A stretch of 64,000 nucleotides of DNA from Candidatus Nanoarchaeia archaeon (GCA_028279755.1 JANQNB010000010.1:28963-92962), one strand, 5' to 3'. Shown: positions 33,440 through 43,026, numbered from the stretch's first letter. Translations and numbers: made by a program. Notes: generated from the sequence alone by a model not told the origin.

Positions 33440-33449
33440 GAATATAAAG
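33440..33449 (-). promoter_or_regulatory. TATA box of the glyA-thyA-folA operon
   Basis: CTTTATATTC on the minus strand, about 32-41 nt before GTG 33408. Confidence 0.45.
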
Positions 33450-33487
33450 ATTTATGTGCTTTGATGGCGTGATTCCCGGATACGAAT

Positions 33488-33552
33488 CTTTTTAAAGGAG
33501 TATTGTCAGATTTGTAATAAAATATAGTAATATATATTAAAATATAATAAAA
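33488..33552 (+). promoter_or_regulatory. Promoter and AT-only leader of the surface-protein operon
   Basis: CTTTTTAAAGG at 33488-33498 is a strong TATA box. Most of 33511-33552 is A/T only, with a second TATA-like stretch (TATATATTAA, 33531-33540). Either box could serve the ATG at 33553. Confidence 0.45.
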
Positions 33553-33711
33553 ATGGTCAAGGCGATCATCGAGCTCGGCGAGCACGAAGACAGGGTTCTG
33601 CAAGTCGTGAAAGGCAAGTATGGTCTGAAGAACAAGACCGATGCCATCAACAAGATTATTCAGGAATACGAAAAAGCAGTCCTCGGCGACTTCTTGGAGG
33701 AAAAACAATGA
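33553..33711 (+). CDS. DUF2683 family small protein
   Basis: A 52-aa protein, MVKAIIELGEHEDRVLQVVK followed by GKYGLKNKTDAINKIIQEYE and a short acidic tail. It fits DUF2683, small archaeal proteins with a ribbon-helix-helix-like pattern of one strand and two helices. Such proteins often bind DNA as dimers, like antitoxins, but that role is inferred. Its stop overlaps the ATG of the 705-aa surface protein by 4 nt (ATGA), so it leads the operon and may regulate it. Confidence 0.8.
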   Translation: MVKAIIELGEHEDRVLQVVKGKYGLKNKTDAINKIIQEYEKAVLGDFLEEKQ

Positions 33712-35825
33712 AACGATTAATCATTCTCGGACTCTTCGCACTCATTATTCCAAGCGTGCTGGCTGCAGCGCCAGAGATCACTCTCAACATCACGACAACG
33801 AATGACACCTATGCGCTCATCAATGTCACCGCAGACCAGGCTGTCGATACCTGGTGGTACTCGCTCGATGGCGGCGCGAACACCACCTTCACTCCCAACA
33901 TGACGCTCTACAACCTCAGTAACGGAGTCCACACCATCACAGTCTATGCCAATAATTCCGGCGGCGAGATCGGCTCAACAGACCATTATGACGTGCCGAC
34001 AACCGAATGGACGCTGAGGCTCGGTCACCTGAATCACGCGAATTATGGCCGGGATGTTCTCCAGACCAATGATGGGGGTTTTGTCCTGACTGGGAGCACC
34101 CACGACACGAATATGGATATGTGGCTTGTGAAGCTCAATGCGAGCGGCGACCATCAATGGAACGTCAGCTACCCTTATGGGAACGATAACGACTATGGAA
34201 TCAGTCTCAAAGGGACACCGGACGGGGGTTTTATTGTTGCTGGTTACGCCAACTCGCCGACAGACATGTACGTCGTCAAAACGAACAGCACAGGAGGTCA
34301 TGAGTGGAACAATACCTACGGTGGCGGCAGCTCAGATCTTGCTTGGAGCATCATCAACACAAGCAGTGGCGGCTATCTCATCGCAGGACATACTGAAAGT
34401 TTCGGCGCAGGAGCTGACGACGCGTATTACGTAAAGATTAACAGCACTGGCGGCACAGAATGGACCCAGACTTTCGGCACTGGCGGCAATGACCAATCGG
34501 CCGATATCATCGAGATCAACGGCAGCTACCTCTCTGTTGGCCACATCAACACCAGCCAGTTCATCCTCGTGTTGAACAGCACTGGCGGCATCGTCTGGAA
34601 CAAGACATACGACGTCTTTGATTTCTCAGCAGTCAGGGAAACGACAGACGGAGGCTACATCATTAGCGGCAGCCTCTACGGCGGCATCGTCGACCGCGAC
34701 TATCTGCTGATGAAAGTGAACAGCACCGGCGACCAGGAGTGGAACAACTCGTGGGGCGGGACAAACACTGACGAGTCCCAAGCTGTCGGATTGGCTCCTG
34801 GCGGCTACTTCATCTTCGGCTCGTCGATCTCGTACGGGCCTGGAGGGGACGACTACTGGATTATCAAGACCAACAGCACTGGCGGCCAGCAATGGAACGC
34901 AACGTACGGGGCGCCTAAGCCGTTCATCGCCGGATCTGAGTATGGGTTTGCTGCAAAGACGACCAACGACGGCGGCTACATCCTGAACGGGCACACAGAC
35001 AACACGACCGATGGCTTCCCGAAAATGTATGTTGTCAAGCTCGGCAGTGACCTGACAGCCACGTCGTTCTCAGTGAACGATACTGTGCCGCCGAACATCA
35101 CCATGACCTCGCCGAAGAATGGCAGCACGTATGAATTCCCAGTGGCCATCACTGCGACAGCAGACGAGCCCATAGCGACTTGGCAGTACAGCCTCAACGG
35201 CGCCGCGAACGTCACGTTCACGCCGACGATCTCGCTCACGCTTGTCGACGGAGACTACAACATCACGGTCTACGCGACCGATCTCGCTGGCAATGTCGGC
35301 AGCAGAAGCGTCTCGTTCAGTATGGACAATTTTGAGTTTGCCGGCGACAGCCCGCTCGGCCTCCCCTATGTTGAGCAAGTGCTGCCCGAACCTGCGCCTG
35401 ATGTGCAGACAATCAGCTCCGGAGACCGGAACTACGAAGCGACTGTGCGCACCGATGGCGAGAAGATCACGGTAAGGCTCGAGAACATCGTCTTGACCAT
35501 GCCGCCAGAGACTTTCGTACTTCTCGATCTGGATGAAGACGGCGTGAATGACGTGCGCGTCGAAACGAAAGGATTTGTCGACGGGGTTCCAGAGGTTATA
35601 ATCACTGAGCTGAAGGAAGAGGTGAAAGCGAGCGAAGTAGTCGTTGAGCCGGTGATTGAAGAAACAACGGAAGAACCAACGCAAGAAGTCGAACCTGAAC
35701 TTGAAGAGCAGCAGGTCCAGCAAATAACGCAGCCAGCGATGAACTTCTGGCCTGCGCTGATCGTATTCGGAATACTGGCAGCGTTAATCGCAGCATTTGT
35801 TGTTATCCTGAGGAGGCGGGAATGA
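33708..35825 (+). CDS. Secreted surface protein with beta-propeller-like repeats and C-terminal anchor
   Basis: A 705-aa exported protein. The signal peptide is MKRLIILGLFALIIPSVLAA. An Ig-like module follows (WYSLDGGANTTFTPNMTLYN). Six or so repeats of about 45-50 residues come next, each with a pattern like TTDGGYIISG...DYLLMKVNSTGDQEWN, typical of beta-propeller blades. A second Ig-like module, a DLDEDGVNDVRV calcium-loop-like strand, a Glu/Thr-rich stalk and a final helix (FWPALIVFGILAALIAAFVV) with RRRE close the protein. Asn-x-Ser/Thr sequons are abundant. It shares modules with the next gene, which overlaps by 4 nt. Confidence 0.85.
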   Translation: MKRLIILGLFALIIPSVLAAAPEITLNITTTNDTYALINVTADQAVDTWWYSLDGGANTTFTPNMTLYNLSNGVHTITVYANNSGGEIGSTDHYDVPTTEWTLRLGHLNHANYGRDVLQTNDGGFVLTGSTHDTNMDMWLVKLNASGDHQWNVSYPYGNDNDYGISLKGTPDGGFIVAGYANSPTDMYVVKTNSTGGHEWNNTYGGGSSDLAWSIINTSSGGYLIAGHTESFGAGADDAYYVKINSTGGTEWTQTFGTGGNDQSADIIEINGSYLSVGHINTSQFILVLNSTGGIVWNKTYDVFDFSAVRETTDGGYIISGSLYGGIVDRDYLLMKVNSTGDQEWNNSWGGTNTDESQAVGLAPGGYFIFGSSISYGPGGDDYWIIKTNSTGGQQWNATYGAPKPFIAGSEYGFAAKTTNDGGYILNGHTDNTTDGFPKMYVVKLGSDLTATSFSVNDTVPPNITMTSPKNGSTYEFPVAITATADEPIATWQYSLNGAANVTFTPTISLTLVDGDYNITVYATDLAGNVGSRSVSFSMDNFEFAGDSPLGLPYVEQVLPEPAPDVQTISSGDRNYEATVRTDGEKITVRLENIVLTMPPETFVLLDLDEDGVNDVRVETKGFVDGVPEVIITELKEEVKASEVVVEPVIEETTEEPTQEVEPELEEQQVQQITQPAMNFWPALIVFGILAALIAAFVVILRRRE

Positions 35826-38800
35826 AGAAGACGTTTACTGTAACACTGGCGATCATCCTACTCTTGCCTGCTGCAATCGCCTATGTTGAATCCGGCGGCG
35901 CGCTCTACTGCGGCAACAGTAGCATGAACGCGAGCGAGGTTGCGGCAGATTGCACAGCCGCATTGAATAATAATAGTTATAGCACCGTTTATCTCAATGT
36001 GAGTGTTACCAATCTGACAGGCACCTTCATCGACGACCCAGTCAACATGAGCAACAAGCTTTTTGATTGCCAAGGCAACAGTGTCTCTGGCGACAGCTCA
36101 GGGACTTGGCTCCACCTGGATGCGCAGAGCAACAACATCATCCAGAACTGCTCGATCAGCAATTTCTCGATGAGCATCGAGTTTGACACTGGTGCTAATA
36201 ATAACACTATTCGCGACAGCACATTTGACACCTACATCTACTGCGAAGGCTCTTACAACAATACCATCTACAATAGCACGTTCCGAGATAGCTCTGCCAT
36301 CAGATTCAAAGGTGGAAACCACGGCAATGGCTGCTACAACACGCGGTTCTACAACAACACCCTCATTGACGCAACCATTGTGTTCGAGTGGGGAAGCAAT
36401 AATGTCTCAAACAACCTCTTCCTCAACGAGACGTCATACTTCACCATCAATCTTGATGCTGGAACCTGCGATAATATCATCCAGAATAATATCGATCCTG
36501 ATCGCGGAACGATCTACTTCACCAACATAAGTGTGAACTGGTCAAACATCAACGATGTAGCATTGATGTGGATCTGTGATGCTGACAATTCCAACCTGAC
36601 GAATATAACTATCAACGATGCAGTTCTCTATTCGCGTTATTCGGCAAATCTGACAATCACACAAAGTAATTTTTCCAACAGCACGCTGAACATCTTTTCC
36701 TACGGTGACACCACTGGACAGATTAGCGACAGCGCCTTCTCAGACTCAACAACCTGCATCCGGATATCAGAGAACTTCGGATCCGGCATACCTGCTCTCG
36801 CCAGCGTGATCAACAACACCTTCACGAATTGCGGCGAAGCAGTCCATATCGAGGACGCGATGAACAATACCATTGCCAATAACACCTTCATCAACAACAC
36901 GGTGGCGATCAACCTCTCAGGTGGCAGCAACAATGTCATAACTGGCAATAGAATGGAAGATAATGGTCTGGGTGTCTTCATCGACACCTTCTTGCTGTGG
37001 GGCGTGATCCTCAGACCAGCCGACAACAACCTGATCCACTATAATTGGTTCATTGATAACACGATTCAGGCAGAGGACCGCATAACTACAGGCAGCAATA
37101 AATGGAACACGACAAACGGAACGGATGCGCTGGGTAACTATTGGTGCGACGCTTTCTTCCTTGATATTCTCGATGCTGACAGCGACGGCTGGGGCGACTC
37201 TGGAAGCCAATGGCCATACAATGTGACGAATGGGGCGAATGTTCTTGGTAATGTTTCTGACAACGGCCCGAATCTCACAAAAGGCGAGGCTCCGATCATC
37301 ACGATGACCAGCCCTGCTGAAGGCGTCACCTACACGACCAGCACTGTGCCCTTGATGGTGAGTGCGAACGAGCCGATCCATGAATGGCGTTACAGCATTG
37401 ACGGCGGCAATAATGTCACGTTCACGCCGAACATCACGCTCGAACTCTCAAATGCCAACCATGAAATCACAGTGTATGCAATCGACGAAGAAAACACTGT
37501 GAGCAGCACAGATTATGATGTCGCAGGCCCTGGCGTGTTGTGGGACTCATACGATCCCGAGAAGTATTCCCTAACCCAAGGCGGGATTGCGGTTCTGAGT
37601 GACGGAAAAACCGTTGTTTCAGGCAGGCGGGACGAAGCAGCATTTCCTACCTATCCCTGGATCGAAGTTTATGTTAAGCTATACGATACTGATGGAACGG
37701 TCTTGTGGAATAACATGTTCGGAGAAGGTGGCGCTGATCAAGGATGGAAGGTCCACGTGACACAGAATGACGAAATCTGCGTTGCCGCATTCGACTTCAT
37801 TGGAGGGTTGAACTATCCCTGGGTGTTCTGCCTGGATACTGACGGAAATATGCTCTGGGATTATCTAGGTGCGGATGCTGCCGATAACTTCTATGATGTC
37901 ATTGAGTTAGCAAGCGGAACTATAGTCACAACAGGAGACAGGAAGATCTTTTGGATTTCAGACAATGGAACGCTCTTGAGCAACGTGACTATTGGAGTGG
38001 CGAATAGTGGCTTTGAATCTGTCGTAGAAGCTTCCAATGGCGATCTCATCCTGGGAGGATACACTGATGCATATGGCGCTGGCGGTGACGATCTCTGGAT
38101 CGTCCGTACTGATGAGAATGGTACAGTGTTGTGGAATACGACATTTGGGGGAGGAAGCGAAGATGAAGCCAACGACCTCATCGAATTGCAGAATGGCGAC
38201 ATCGCGGTTGCTGGATTCACCAAGAGCTTTGGCGCAGGAAATTCCGACGCCGTGCTTGTTCGCCTTGATGAGAACGGAACGCATCTCTGGAACCAGACCT
38301 TTGGCGGCACGCAAGCCGACACTGCGTACACTGTTTCTGAAGCACCAGATGGCGACCTCGTTGTTGCTGGTAATACAGCGAGTTTTGGGGCTGGCGGTAC
38401 TGACACCTTCCTTGTGCGCTACACTGCGAACGGAACCTACGTCATGAATGAGACTTTTGGCACTGCCAACGATGAGCTGTTCGGAATGGGAGAATTCCGC
38501 CCTGATGGCAGCTTCGCGCTAACTGCGTCAAAGGTAACCACCACTACTGACTTCTGGACCTTTGCTCTCAAGCTGGACGGTCCTGTCGCGTTCACTGTCC
38601 TCGAGCCGGAATATGGGGGCAACAGCCCGGTTTCAGTGGAGGCTGTTGCAGAACCTGCTCCTACAATCACGCAGCCATCTCCAGTGGAGGTCTCCTATTC
38701 GCTTAATGAGGGTGGTGACACTGCCACAATCACTGTTTCGAACGACAAGATCGTTGTTGACATCGCCGGCATGACCTTGACCATGCCGGAGAACGCTTTT

Positions 38801-39106
38801 GTCGAGGTGGACCTCGACGATGACGGCGTCAATGATGTGCGGATCACGACAGGCAGCATCCTTGACGGTAAGGCTGACGTGACGATCACTGAACTGAAAG
38901 AAGAAGTGAAAGCGACTGAGGCACCTGCTGAGCTTGACCCGGAAGAGATGGCTAAGGAACCAGTCACAGATCCAGAGCCTGCTCTTCAGAAAGAGACGCT
39001 TGAACAGGCAACACAAGCAATATATACTCCCTGGCCGCTCATCGTCACGATCCTCGCTATTGTGATCATCACTGCCATGTTTGTGCTGGTCTGGAAGAGA
39101 AAATGA
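35822..39106 (+). CDS. Secreted surface protein with parallel beta-helix and propeller repeats
   Basis: A 1094-aa exported protein. After the signal peptide (LAIILLLPAAIAYV) a right-handed parallel beta-helix of the NosD/CASH type spans about residues 90-450, with repeats such as NNTIANNTFINNTVAINLS. An Ig-like module (EWRYSIDGGNNVTFTPNITL) follows. Propeller-like repeats (GGYTDAYGAGGDDLWIVRTD, then NGTVLWNTTFGGGSEDEAND) come next. The C-terminus repeats the neighbour's design: DLDDDGVNDVRI, a Glu-rich stalk and an anchor helix (WPLIVTILAIVIITAMFVLV). CASH repeats often bind or cleave carbohydrate. Glycosylation sequons are dense. Confidence 0.85.
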   Translation: MKKTFTVTLAIILLLPAAIAYVESGGALYCGNSSMNASEVAADCTAALNNNSYSTVYLNVSVTNLTGTFIDDPVNMSNKLFDCQGNSVSGDSSGTWLHLDAQSNNIIQNCSISNFSMSIEFDTGANNNTIRDSTFDTYIYCEGSYNNTIYNSTFRDSSAIRFKGGNHGNGCYNTRFYNNTLIDATIVFEWGSNNVSNNLFLNETSYFTINLDAGTCDNIIQNNIDPDRGTIYFTNISVNWSNINDVALMWICDADNSNLTNITINDAVLYSRYSANLTITQSNFSNSTLNIFSYGDTTGQISDSAFSDSTTCIRISENFGSGIPALASVINNTFTNCGEAVHIEDAMNNTIANNTFINNTVAINLSGGSNNVITGNRMEDNGLGVFIDTFLLWGVILRPADNNLIHYNWFIDNTIQAEDRITTGSNKWNTTNGTDALGNYWCDAFFLDILDADSDGWGDSGSQWPYNVTNGANVLGNVSDNGPNLTKGEAPIITMTSPAEGVTYTTSTVPLMVSANEPIHEWRYSIDGGNNVTFTPNITLELSNANHEITVYAIDEENTVSSTDYDVAGPGVLWDSYDPEKYSLTQGGIAVLSDGKTVVSGRRDEAAFPTYPWIEVYVKLYDTDGTVLWNNMFGEGGADQGWKVHVTQNDEICVAAFDFIGGLNYPWVFCLDTDGNMLWDYLGADAADNFYDVIELASGTIVTTGDRKIFWISDNGTLLSNVTIGVANSGFESVVEASNGDLILGGYTDAYGAGGDDLWIVRTDENGTVLWNTTFGGGSEDEANDLIELQNGDIAVAGFTKSFGAGNSDAVLVRLDENGTHLWNQTFGGTQADTAYTVSEAPDGDLVVAGNTASFGAGGTDTFLVRYTANGTYVMNETFGTANDELFGMGEFRPDGSFALTASKVTTTTDFWTFALKLDGPVAFTVLEPEYGGNSPVSVEAVAEPAPTITQPSPVEVSYSLNEGGDTATITVSNDKIVVDIAGMTLTMPENAFVEVDLDDDGVNDVRITTGSILDGKADVTITELKEEVKATEAPAELDPEEMAKEPVTDPEPALQKETLEQATQAIYTPWPLIVTILAIVIITAMFVLVWKRK

Positions 39107-39942
39107 AGGAATTACTTTCTTGGTATGCAAAGCACGGCCGCGACCTGCCCTGGCGCCACACGACCGATCCGTACAAGATCCTCGTCTCTGAGATCATGCT
39201 CCAACAGACGCAGGTGGACAGGGTCATTCCAAAGTACAACGCATGGCTTAAGGAATTCCCTTCCTGGTCAGCACTAGCGTCTGGATCCAGAGCGAACGTC
39301 CTGAAATTATGGTCTGGTCTTGGTTATAACAGCCGTGCCATTCGCCTTCATGCACTGGCTCAAATTGTAGTTCAGGATTTTGGAGGAGTATTGCCCACAA
39401 CTGAAGACGAGCTTGTCCGCTTACCAGGCATCGGTCCCTACACTGCTGGCGCGATCATGGTCTTCGCGCACAACAAGCCGGGAAAATGCGTTGACGTGAA
39501 CATCGAGCGTATTGTCAAACGCTTTTGTTTTCACAAAAATAAAAAAATTACACATAATGAAGTAATCCAAGAATTTTTAGGACTTTTTCCTGTCAATAAT
39601 GCTACTGCGCTGGGAAACGCGCTCATGGACTTCGGCAGCATGATCTGCACAGCAAGCAAGCCAAGATGCAGCGAATGCCCGCTCTTCACAGACTGCAAGA
39701 GCAAAGGCGAGCGTCCTGAGGAGCAGGAAGCGCGCGTCAAGAAACGCCAACCCAAATTCGAAGGCAGCAATCGCTGGTGGCGCGGCCAGATCCTCAAGGC
39801 TGTCAACCAGGGCGTGAACACAAGGCAGGACCTGCTCAAGGCCATCGACGCAGACGATGAGCAGGCGTTCGACGCTGCACTGGCTCAGCTCTGCGCAGAA
39901 GGCCTTCTCAGCGGTTCTCGCCGGATTTCGATCAGGGAATAG
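39103..39942 (+). CDS. mutY: A/G-specific adenine glycosylase (MutY-like)
   Basis: Removes adenine mispaired with 8-oxoguanine. The 279-aa protein has DLPWRHTTDPYKILVSEIML followed by QQTQV (with the catalytic Glu), the helix-hairpin-helix LPGIGPYTAGAI, the catalytic Asp in VDVNIERIVKR and the 4Fe-4S pattern C-x6-C-x2-C-x5-C (CTASKPRCSECPLFTDC). The usual C-terminal Nudix-like domain is absent and a short winged-helix-like tail is present instead. It overlaps the surface-protein gene by 4 nt, an odd operon partner. Confidence 0.92.
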   Translation: MKELLSWYAKHGRDLPWRHTTDPYKILVSEIMLQQTQVDRVIPKYNAWLKEFPSWSALASGSRANVLKLWSGLGYNSRAIRLHALAQIVVQDFGGVLPTTEDELVRLPGIGPYTAGAIMVFAHNKPGKCVDVNIERIVKRFCFHKNKKITHNEVIQEFLGLFPVNNATALGNALMDFGSMICTASKPRCSECPLFTDCKSKGERPEEQEARVKKRQPKFEGSNRWWRGQILKAVNQGVNTRQDLLKAIDADDEQAFDAALAQLCAEGLLSGSRRISIRE

Positions 39943-39951
39943 CTTTAAAAC
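39943..39951 (+). promoter_or_regulatory. TATA box of the second ABC exporter operon
   Basis: CTTTAAAAC, centred 28 nt before ATG 39975; it overlaps the end of mutY. Confidence 0.55.
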
Positions 39952-39974
39952 ACACCTCTTTCCTCCACTTAAGC

Positions 39975-40907
39975 ATGAGAGACATCGTAGTCAGCAAACT
40001 GCGCAAGACCTTCAAGAGCAAGGGCAAGGAAGTCGTGGCAGTTGACAATCTCTCGTTCTATGTCACACGCGGCGAGATCTTCGGACTCTTAGGAGCCAAC
40101 GGCGCTGGCAAGTCGACAACGATCAACATGCTCGCCGGCCTTGTGCTGCAGGACAGCGGCACTATTAAGCTGCTTGGCAAGGATCCGAAGAAGGACTGGG
40201 AATTCGTCAAGAACAGGATGAATGTCAGCACCGCCTACTTCCCGCTCACCGATGTGCTCACGATTCGACAGAATTTACGCGTCTATGCAAAGCTCTACAA
40301 TGTGAAGAACGCGGAAAAGAAGATCGACGAACTGCTGGAGCAGTTCGAGTTGACAAAGCTTGCTGACAAGAAAGTCGTCACGCTTAGCAGCGGAGAACGG
40401 ACACGAACAGCGCTGTGCAAAGGGCTTATCAACGATCCGCAGCTCTTATTCCTTGACGAGTGCACTGTCGGGCTTGATCCTGACATCGCGGAAAAGACGC
40501 GACGGATCATCAAGGACTATCAGAAGAAGACTGGCTGCACCATCCTGTTCACCAGCCATTACATGCATGAGGTCGAGGAACTCTGCGACCGGATCGCGTT
40601 CATGGACGAAGGAAAGCTGCTCACTATCGCAACAGCAGCTCAGCTGAAGAAGCAGGTGAAGAAGCACCAGGTCGAGCTCACGCTGGAAGACGGCAGCGAC
40701 GAGCTCAAGGAATTGCTCCAAGAAGAAGGCTTGACCGTGCTCGGCGGCCGTGACAACATGCTTGTCTTTGAAATCGACGCGAAAAGCGACGACGTGAACA
40801 CGATTGTCCAGCGCTTGGTCAAGCTCGGGCTCAGCCTGAAAGACATCCACATTCGAAAGCCCACGTTGGACGACATCTTCATCCACTTTGCGAGGCGGAA
40901 AAAATGA
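39975..40907 (+). CDS. ABC transporter ATP-binding protein (DrrA/NodI type)
   Basis: ATPase of a two-component exporter, 310 aa. It has Walker A GANGAGKST, signature LSSGERTRTALC, Walker B LLFLDECTVGLDP (Cys instead of the usual Pro after DE) and H-loop TSHYMHEVEE. A C-terminal extension of about 90 residues ends with LKDIHIRKPTLDDIFIHF, as in DrrA-like ATPases. The permease gene overlaps by 4 nt. Confidence 0.93.
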   Translation: MRDIVVSKLRKTFKSKGKEVVAVDNLSFYVTRGEIFGLLGANGAGKSTTINMLAGLVLQDSGTIKLLGKDPKKDWEFVKNRMNVSTAYFPLTDVLTIRQNLRVYAKLYNVKNAEKKIDELLEQFELTKLADKKVVTLSSGERTRTALCKGLINDPQLLFLDECTVGLDPDIAEKTRRIIKDYQKKTGCTILFTSHYMHEVEELCDRIAFMDEGKLLTIATAAQLKKQVKKHQVELTLEDGSDELKELLQEEGLTVLGGRDNMLVFEIDAKSDDVNTIVQRLVKLGLSLKDIHIRKPTLDDIFIHFARRKK

Positions 40908-41686
40908 AGCTCCACAGGATCAAGGCCTTGCTTGTCAAGTATTTCTACATCTCGATCAATCGAGTCGACAGGCTCTTCGACGTGGTGTACTGGCCGATCC
41001 TCGACGTGCTCTTATGGGGCTTTGCCAGCGCGTTCATCGAGCAAGTGAGCGACTTCAACCTGCTCAGCATGGCTTTGGGCGGTGTTATCTTGTGGATCTT
41101 TGTCTGGCGTTCAAGCCAGGACATCGCAGTCTTTGTGCTCGAAGATTTCTGGAGCCGCAACCTATACCACTTATTTAGCTCACCAGTCAAATTAAGTGAG
41201 CATATCGTGAGTATCATCATCTGGGGCTTAGTGCGAGCGATCGTCTCGTTCATCTTCCTCTCGCTCATCTCGATCCTGCTCTACCAGTTCAACATCCTGA
41301 CGATCTCGCCATTGTTCATCGCAGCAGCGGTGGCGCTCTTATTGCTTTTCGGCTGGACCATGGGCATCTTCATCACGAGCTTTATTCTCCGCTTCGGCCA
41401 ACGCATCCAGGTCTTGGCGTGGAGCGTCGTGTGGATCATCCAGCCGTTCAGCTGCATTTTCTACCCGCTCAGCGCACTTCCTCCGTGGGCGGCGGCGATC
41501 GCAAAGGTATTGCCGACTACGCACGTGTTTGAAGGCTTGCGCAGCATCCTCTTCGGCACTGGACAGGGGAACTTGCTCTACGCGTTCGGCATTACAATCG
41601 TGCTGCTCGTGGGTGTGAGCTTCCTCCTTGCGCAGAGCTTCAAAGCAGCGAAACGCAAGGGAATGCTTGCCCGAGGCGGGGATTGA
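40904..41686 (+). CDS. ABC-2 type permease (DrrB/NodJ type)
   Basis: A 260-aa membrane protein with six hydrophobic helices and the ABC-2 motif near the end, IQPFSCIFYPLSALPPWAAA followed by KVLPTTHVFEGLRSILF. Such permeases export drugs, lipo-oligosaccharides or polysaccharides. It is translationally coupled to its ATPase. The substrate is not predictable. Confidence 0.9.
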   Translation: MKLHRIKALLVKYFYISINRVDRLFDVVYWPILDVLLWGFASAFIEQVSDFNLLSMALGGVILWIFVWRSSQDIAVFVLEDFWSRNLYHLFSSPVKLSEHIVSIIIWGLVRAIVSFIFLSLISILLYQFNILTISPLFIAAAVALLLLFGWTMGIFITSFILRFGQRIQVLAWSVVWIIQPFSCIFYPLSALPPWAAAIAKVLPTTHVFEGLRSILFGTGQGNLLYAFGITIVLLVGVSFLLAQSFKAAKRKGMLARGGD

Positions 41687-41693
41687 GCCAGAA

Positions 41694-41704
41694 ACTATAA
41701 AAAA
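41694..41704 (+). promoter_or_regulatory. TATA box of the 120-aa membrane protein
   Basis: ACTATAAAAAA, centred 28 nt before ATG 41727. It rules out the longer frame that starts inside the ABC permease gene. Confidence 0.5.
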
Positions 41705-41726
41705 GGCCTCTCACCGCTTGTGGAGA

Positions 41727-42089
41727 ATGGCGAAAGTCGCGAAAGTCGTGAGCTTCACCACGATCATCACGCTCCTGCTCCTGGTCTTTACTGAAGCGAC
41801 GCACGGCGTGCTGATCAACTACCTGGCTGAGATCTACATCCTCATCGGCGCAGCAGCCCTCGCCTTCATACTGTTCATCGTGGTCCATCACACGAAGCTG
41901 GTCGGGAAGAAATACCTCCAAGTTGGCAGATTGACGATCGTGCTCCTGATCGCGCTCTCTGTGGAAAGCTTCGCAAACTACGTCATCGGTGAGATCGGGC
42001 AATGGCTCAGCATGGGCATCATCATCGTTGTGATCTACGTCTTAGCGTGGTATGGTTATGTCGAGACGCATAAACTGAAAGCGTTGTGA
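41727..42089 (+). CDS. Four-helix membrane protein, unknown
   Basis: A 120-aa protein with four hydrophobic helices (for example VVSFTTIITLLLLVFTEATH, IYILIGAAALAFILFIVVHH, LTIVLLIALSVESFANYVIG and a final WLSMGIIIVVIYVLAWYGY). Family not recognised. Leaderless start from the TATA box at 41694. The stop lies 4 nt from the end of the convergent orphan gene. Confidence 0.7.
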   Translation: MAKVAKVVSFTTIITLLLLVFTEATHGVLINYLAEIYILIGAAALAFILFIVVHHTKLVGKKYLQVGRLTIVLLIALSVESFANYVIGEIGQWLSMGIIIVVIYVLAWYGYVETHKLKAL

Positions 42090-42093
42090 GATA

Positions 42094-43026
42094 TTATTTT
42101 AAGGTTTCAGCAATGTAATCCCTTGCTTCCTCAACGCTCTTCATCTGACCCGGAGTTACAGCCAATCTAGCGTATCTCTTGCCTGGCAAGGAAACTGACA
42201 GAACAACTTCCGGCTGAATCACCCTCGGTTCGCATTTCTCCATCCCATTTTCAGCCCGGGTAGTCCAAGCGCCTCCAACAATGGTGTTCCCTCTCGTTTG
42301 CAGGTACTCTGAACCCCTGCCTTGATTTTCAGGTCTTAGGTATCTGTCCGTTTTCAGATCGATGTCTAACAGGAATTCTTGACCATCATGATCGAATCTT
42401 ATTTCCGGTTTGACAGAACTGTCATAGGTTATGTATTCAGCAAGTCCTGCAAGAGTTCCTTTGATCGCTATTCCTTTCAAGATTTCCTCAAGATCCGCAT
42501 TGAACCACCAATCATCAACAACAGTCAAAATCCCATTTGCATTTGCTTTGACAAGAGCCATTGATTTTCCAAGTGTTTCTGCTAATTCTTTTTCAGGTTC
42601 TGAACCCGCGTATGCCGCATTCAATTCCAGAACATATTTATCCCCTTCTTGCCAGCCTCGAACGCCTGTCTTGAAGAAGTTCGTACCAGCAGCGTCATAC
42701 TCAAAATTCCTTCTGAACTTCCCGTTCGTTTGCAACTCTGACAGTGCCTCTTCAGCCAAACTTTCAACAAAACCTATATTTCGTACTTCGGCACGAATGA
42801 GAAATCCTTGTACTCCACTCTCGAACGCAGCGTCCATCAGGTTGTTTTGCGTCGCTCGCGCACTTCGATCAGAGCTGCCGCCGTAGACGAGCAATGCTTG
42901 AGAAACCTCCTCCGGACTGTCAAGAATGATCCCTTTCCGATATTCGCTTGTAGAGACCTCGACGATTCCTGAAACCTCGCTTAATGGAGGAACCGTATCA
43001 AATTCCCTTTCCGGATGTCTTGACAT
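42094..43026 (-). CDS. Orphan 310-aa protein
   Basis: Not recognised. It is soluble, mixed alpha/beta, with FLIRAEVRNIGFVESLAEEA in the first half and VVLSVSLPGKRYARLAVTPG near the end. Its codon use looks more A/T-rich than that of neighbouring genes, which may mark recent acquisition. ATG 43026 is chosen because GAGGTGA precedes it; the longer frame would start within the promoter. It diverges from a TrmB gene, with two small palindromes between them. Confidence 0.6.
   Translation of the reverse strand: MSRHPEREFDTVPPLSEVSGIVEVSTSEYRKGIILDSPEEVSQALLVYGGSSDRSARATQNNLMDAAFESGVQGFLIRAEVRNIGFVESLAEEALSELQTNGKFRRNFEYDAAGTNFFKTGVRGWQEGDKYVLELNAAYAGSEPEKELAETLGKSMALVKANANGILTVVDDWWFNADLEEILKGIAIKGTLAGLAEYITYDSSVKPEIRFDHDGQEFLLDIDLKTDRYLRPENQGRGSEYLQTRGNTIVGGAWTTRAENGMEKCEPRVIQPEVVLSVSLPGKRYARLAVTPGQMKSVEEARDYIAETLK

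Noticed and set aside
34060..35060. Repeats in the surface-protein gene as a CRISPR or tandem DNA array
   Set aside because: The repeats are coding, degenerate at DNA level and of propeller-blade length, without constant spacers.
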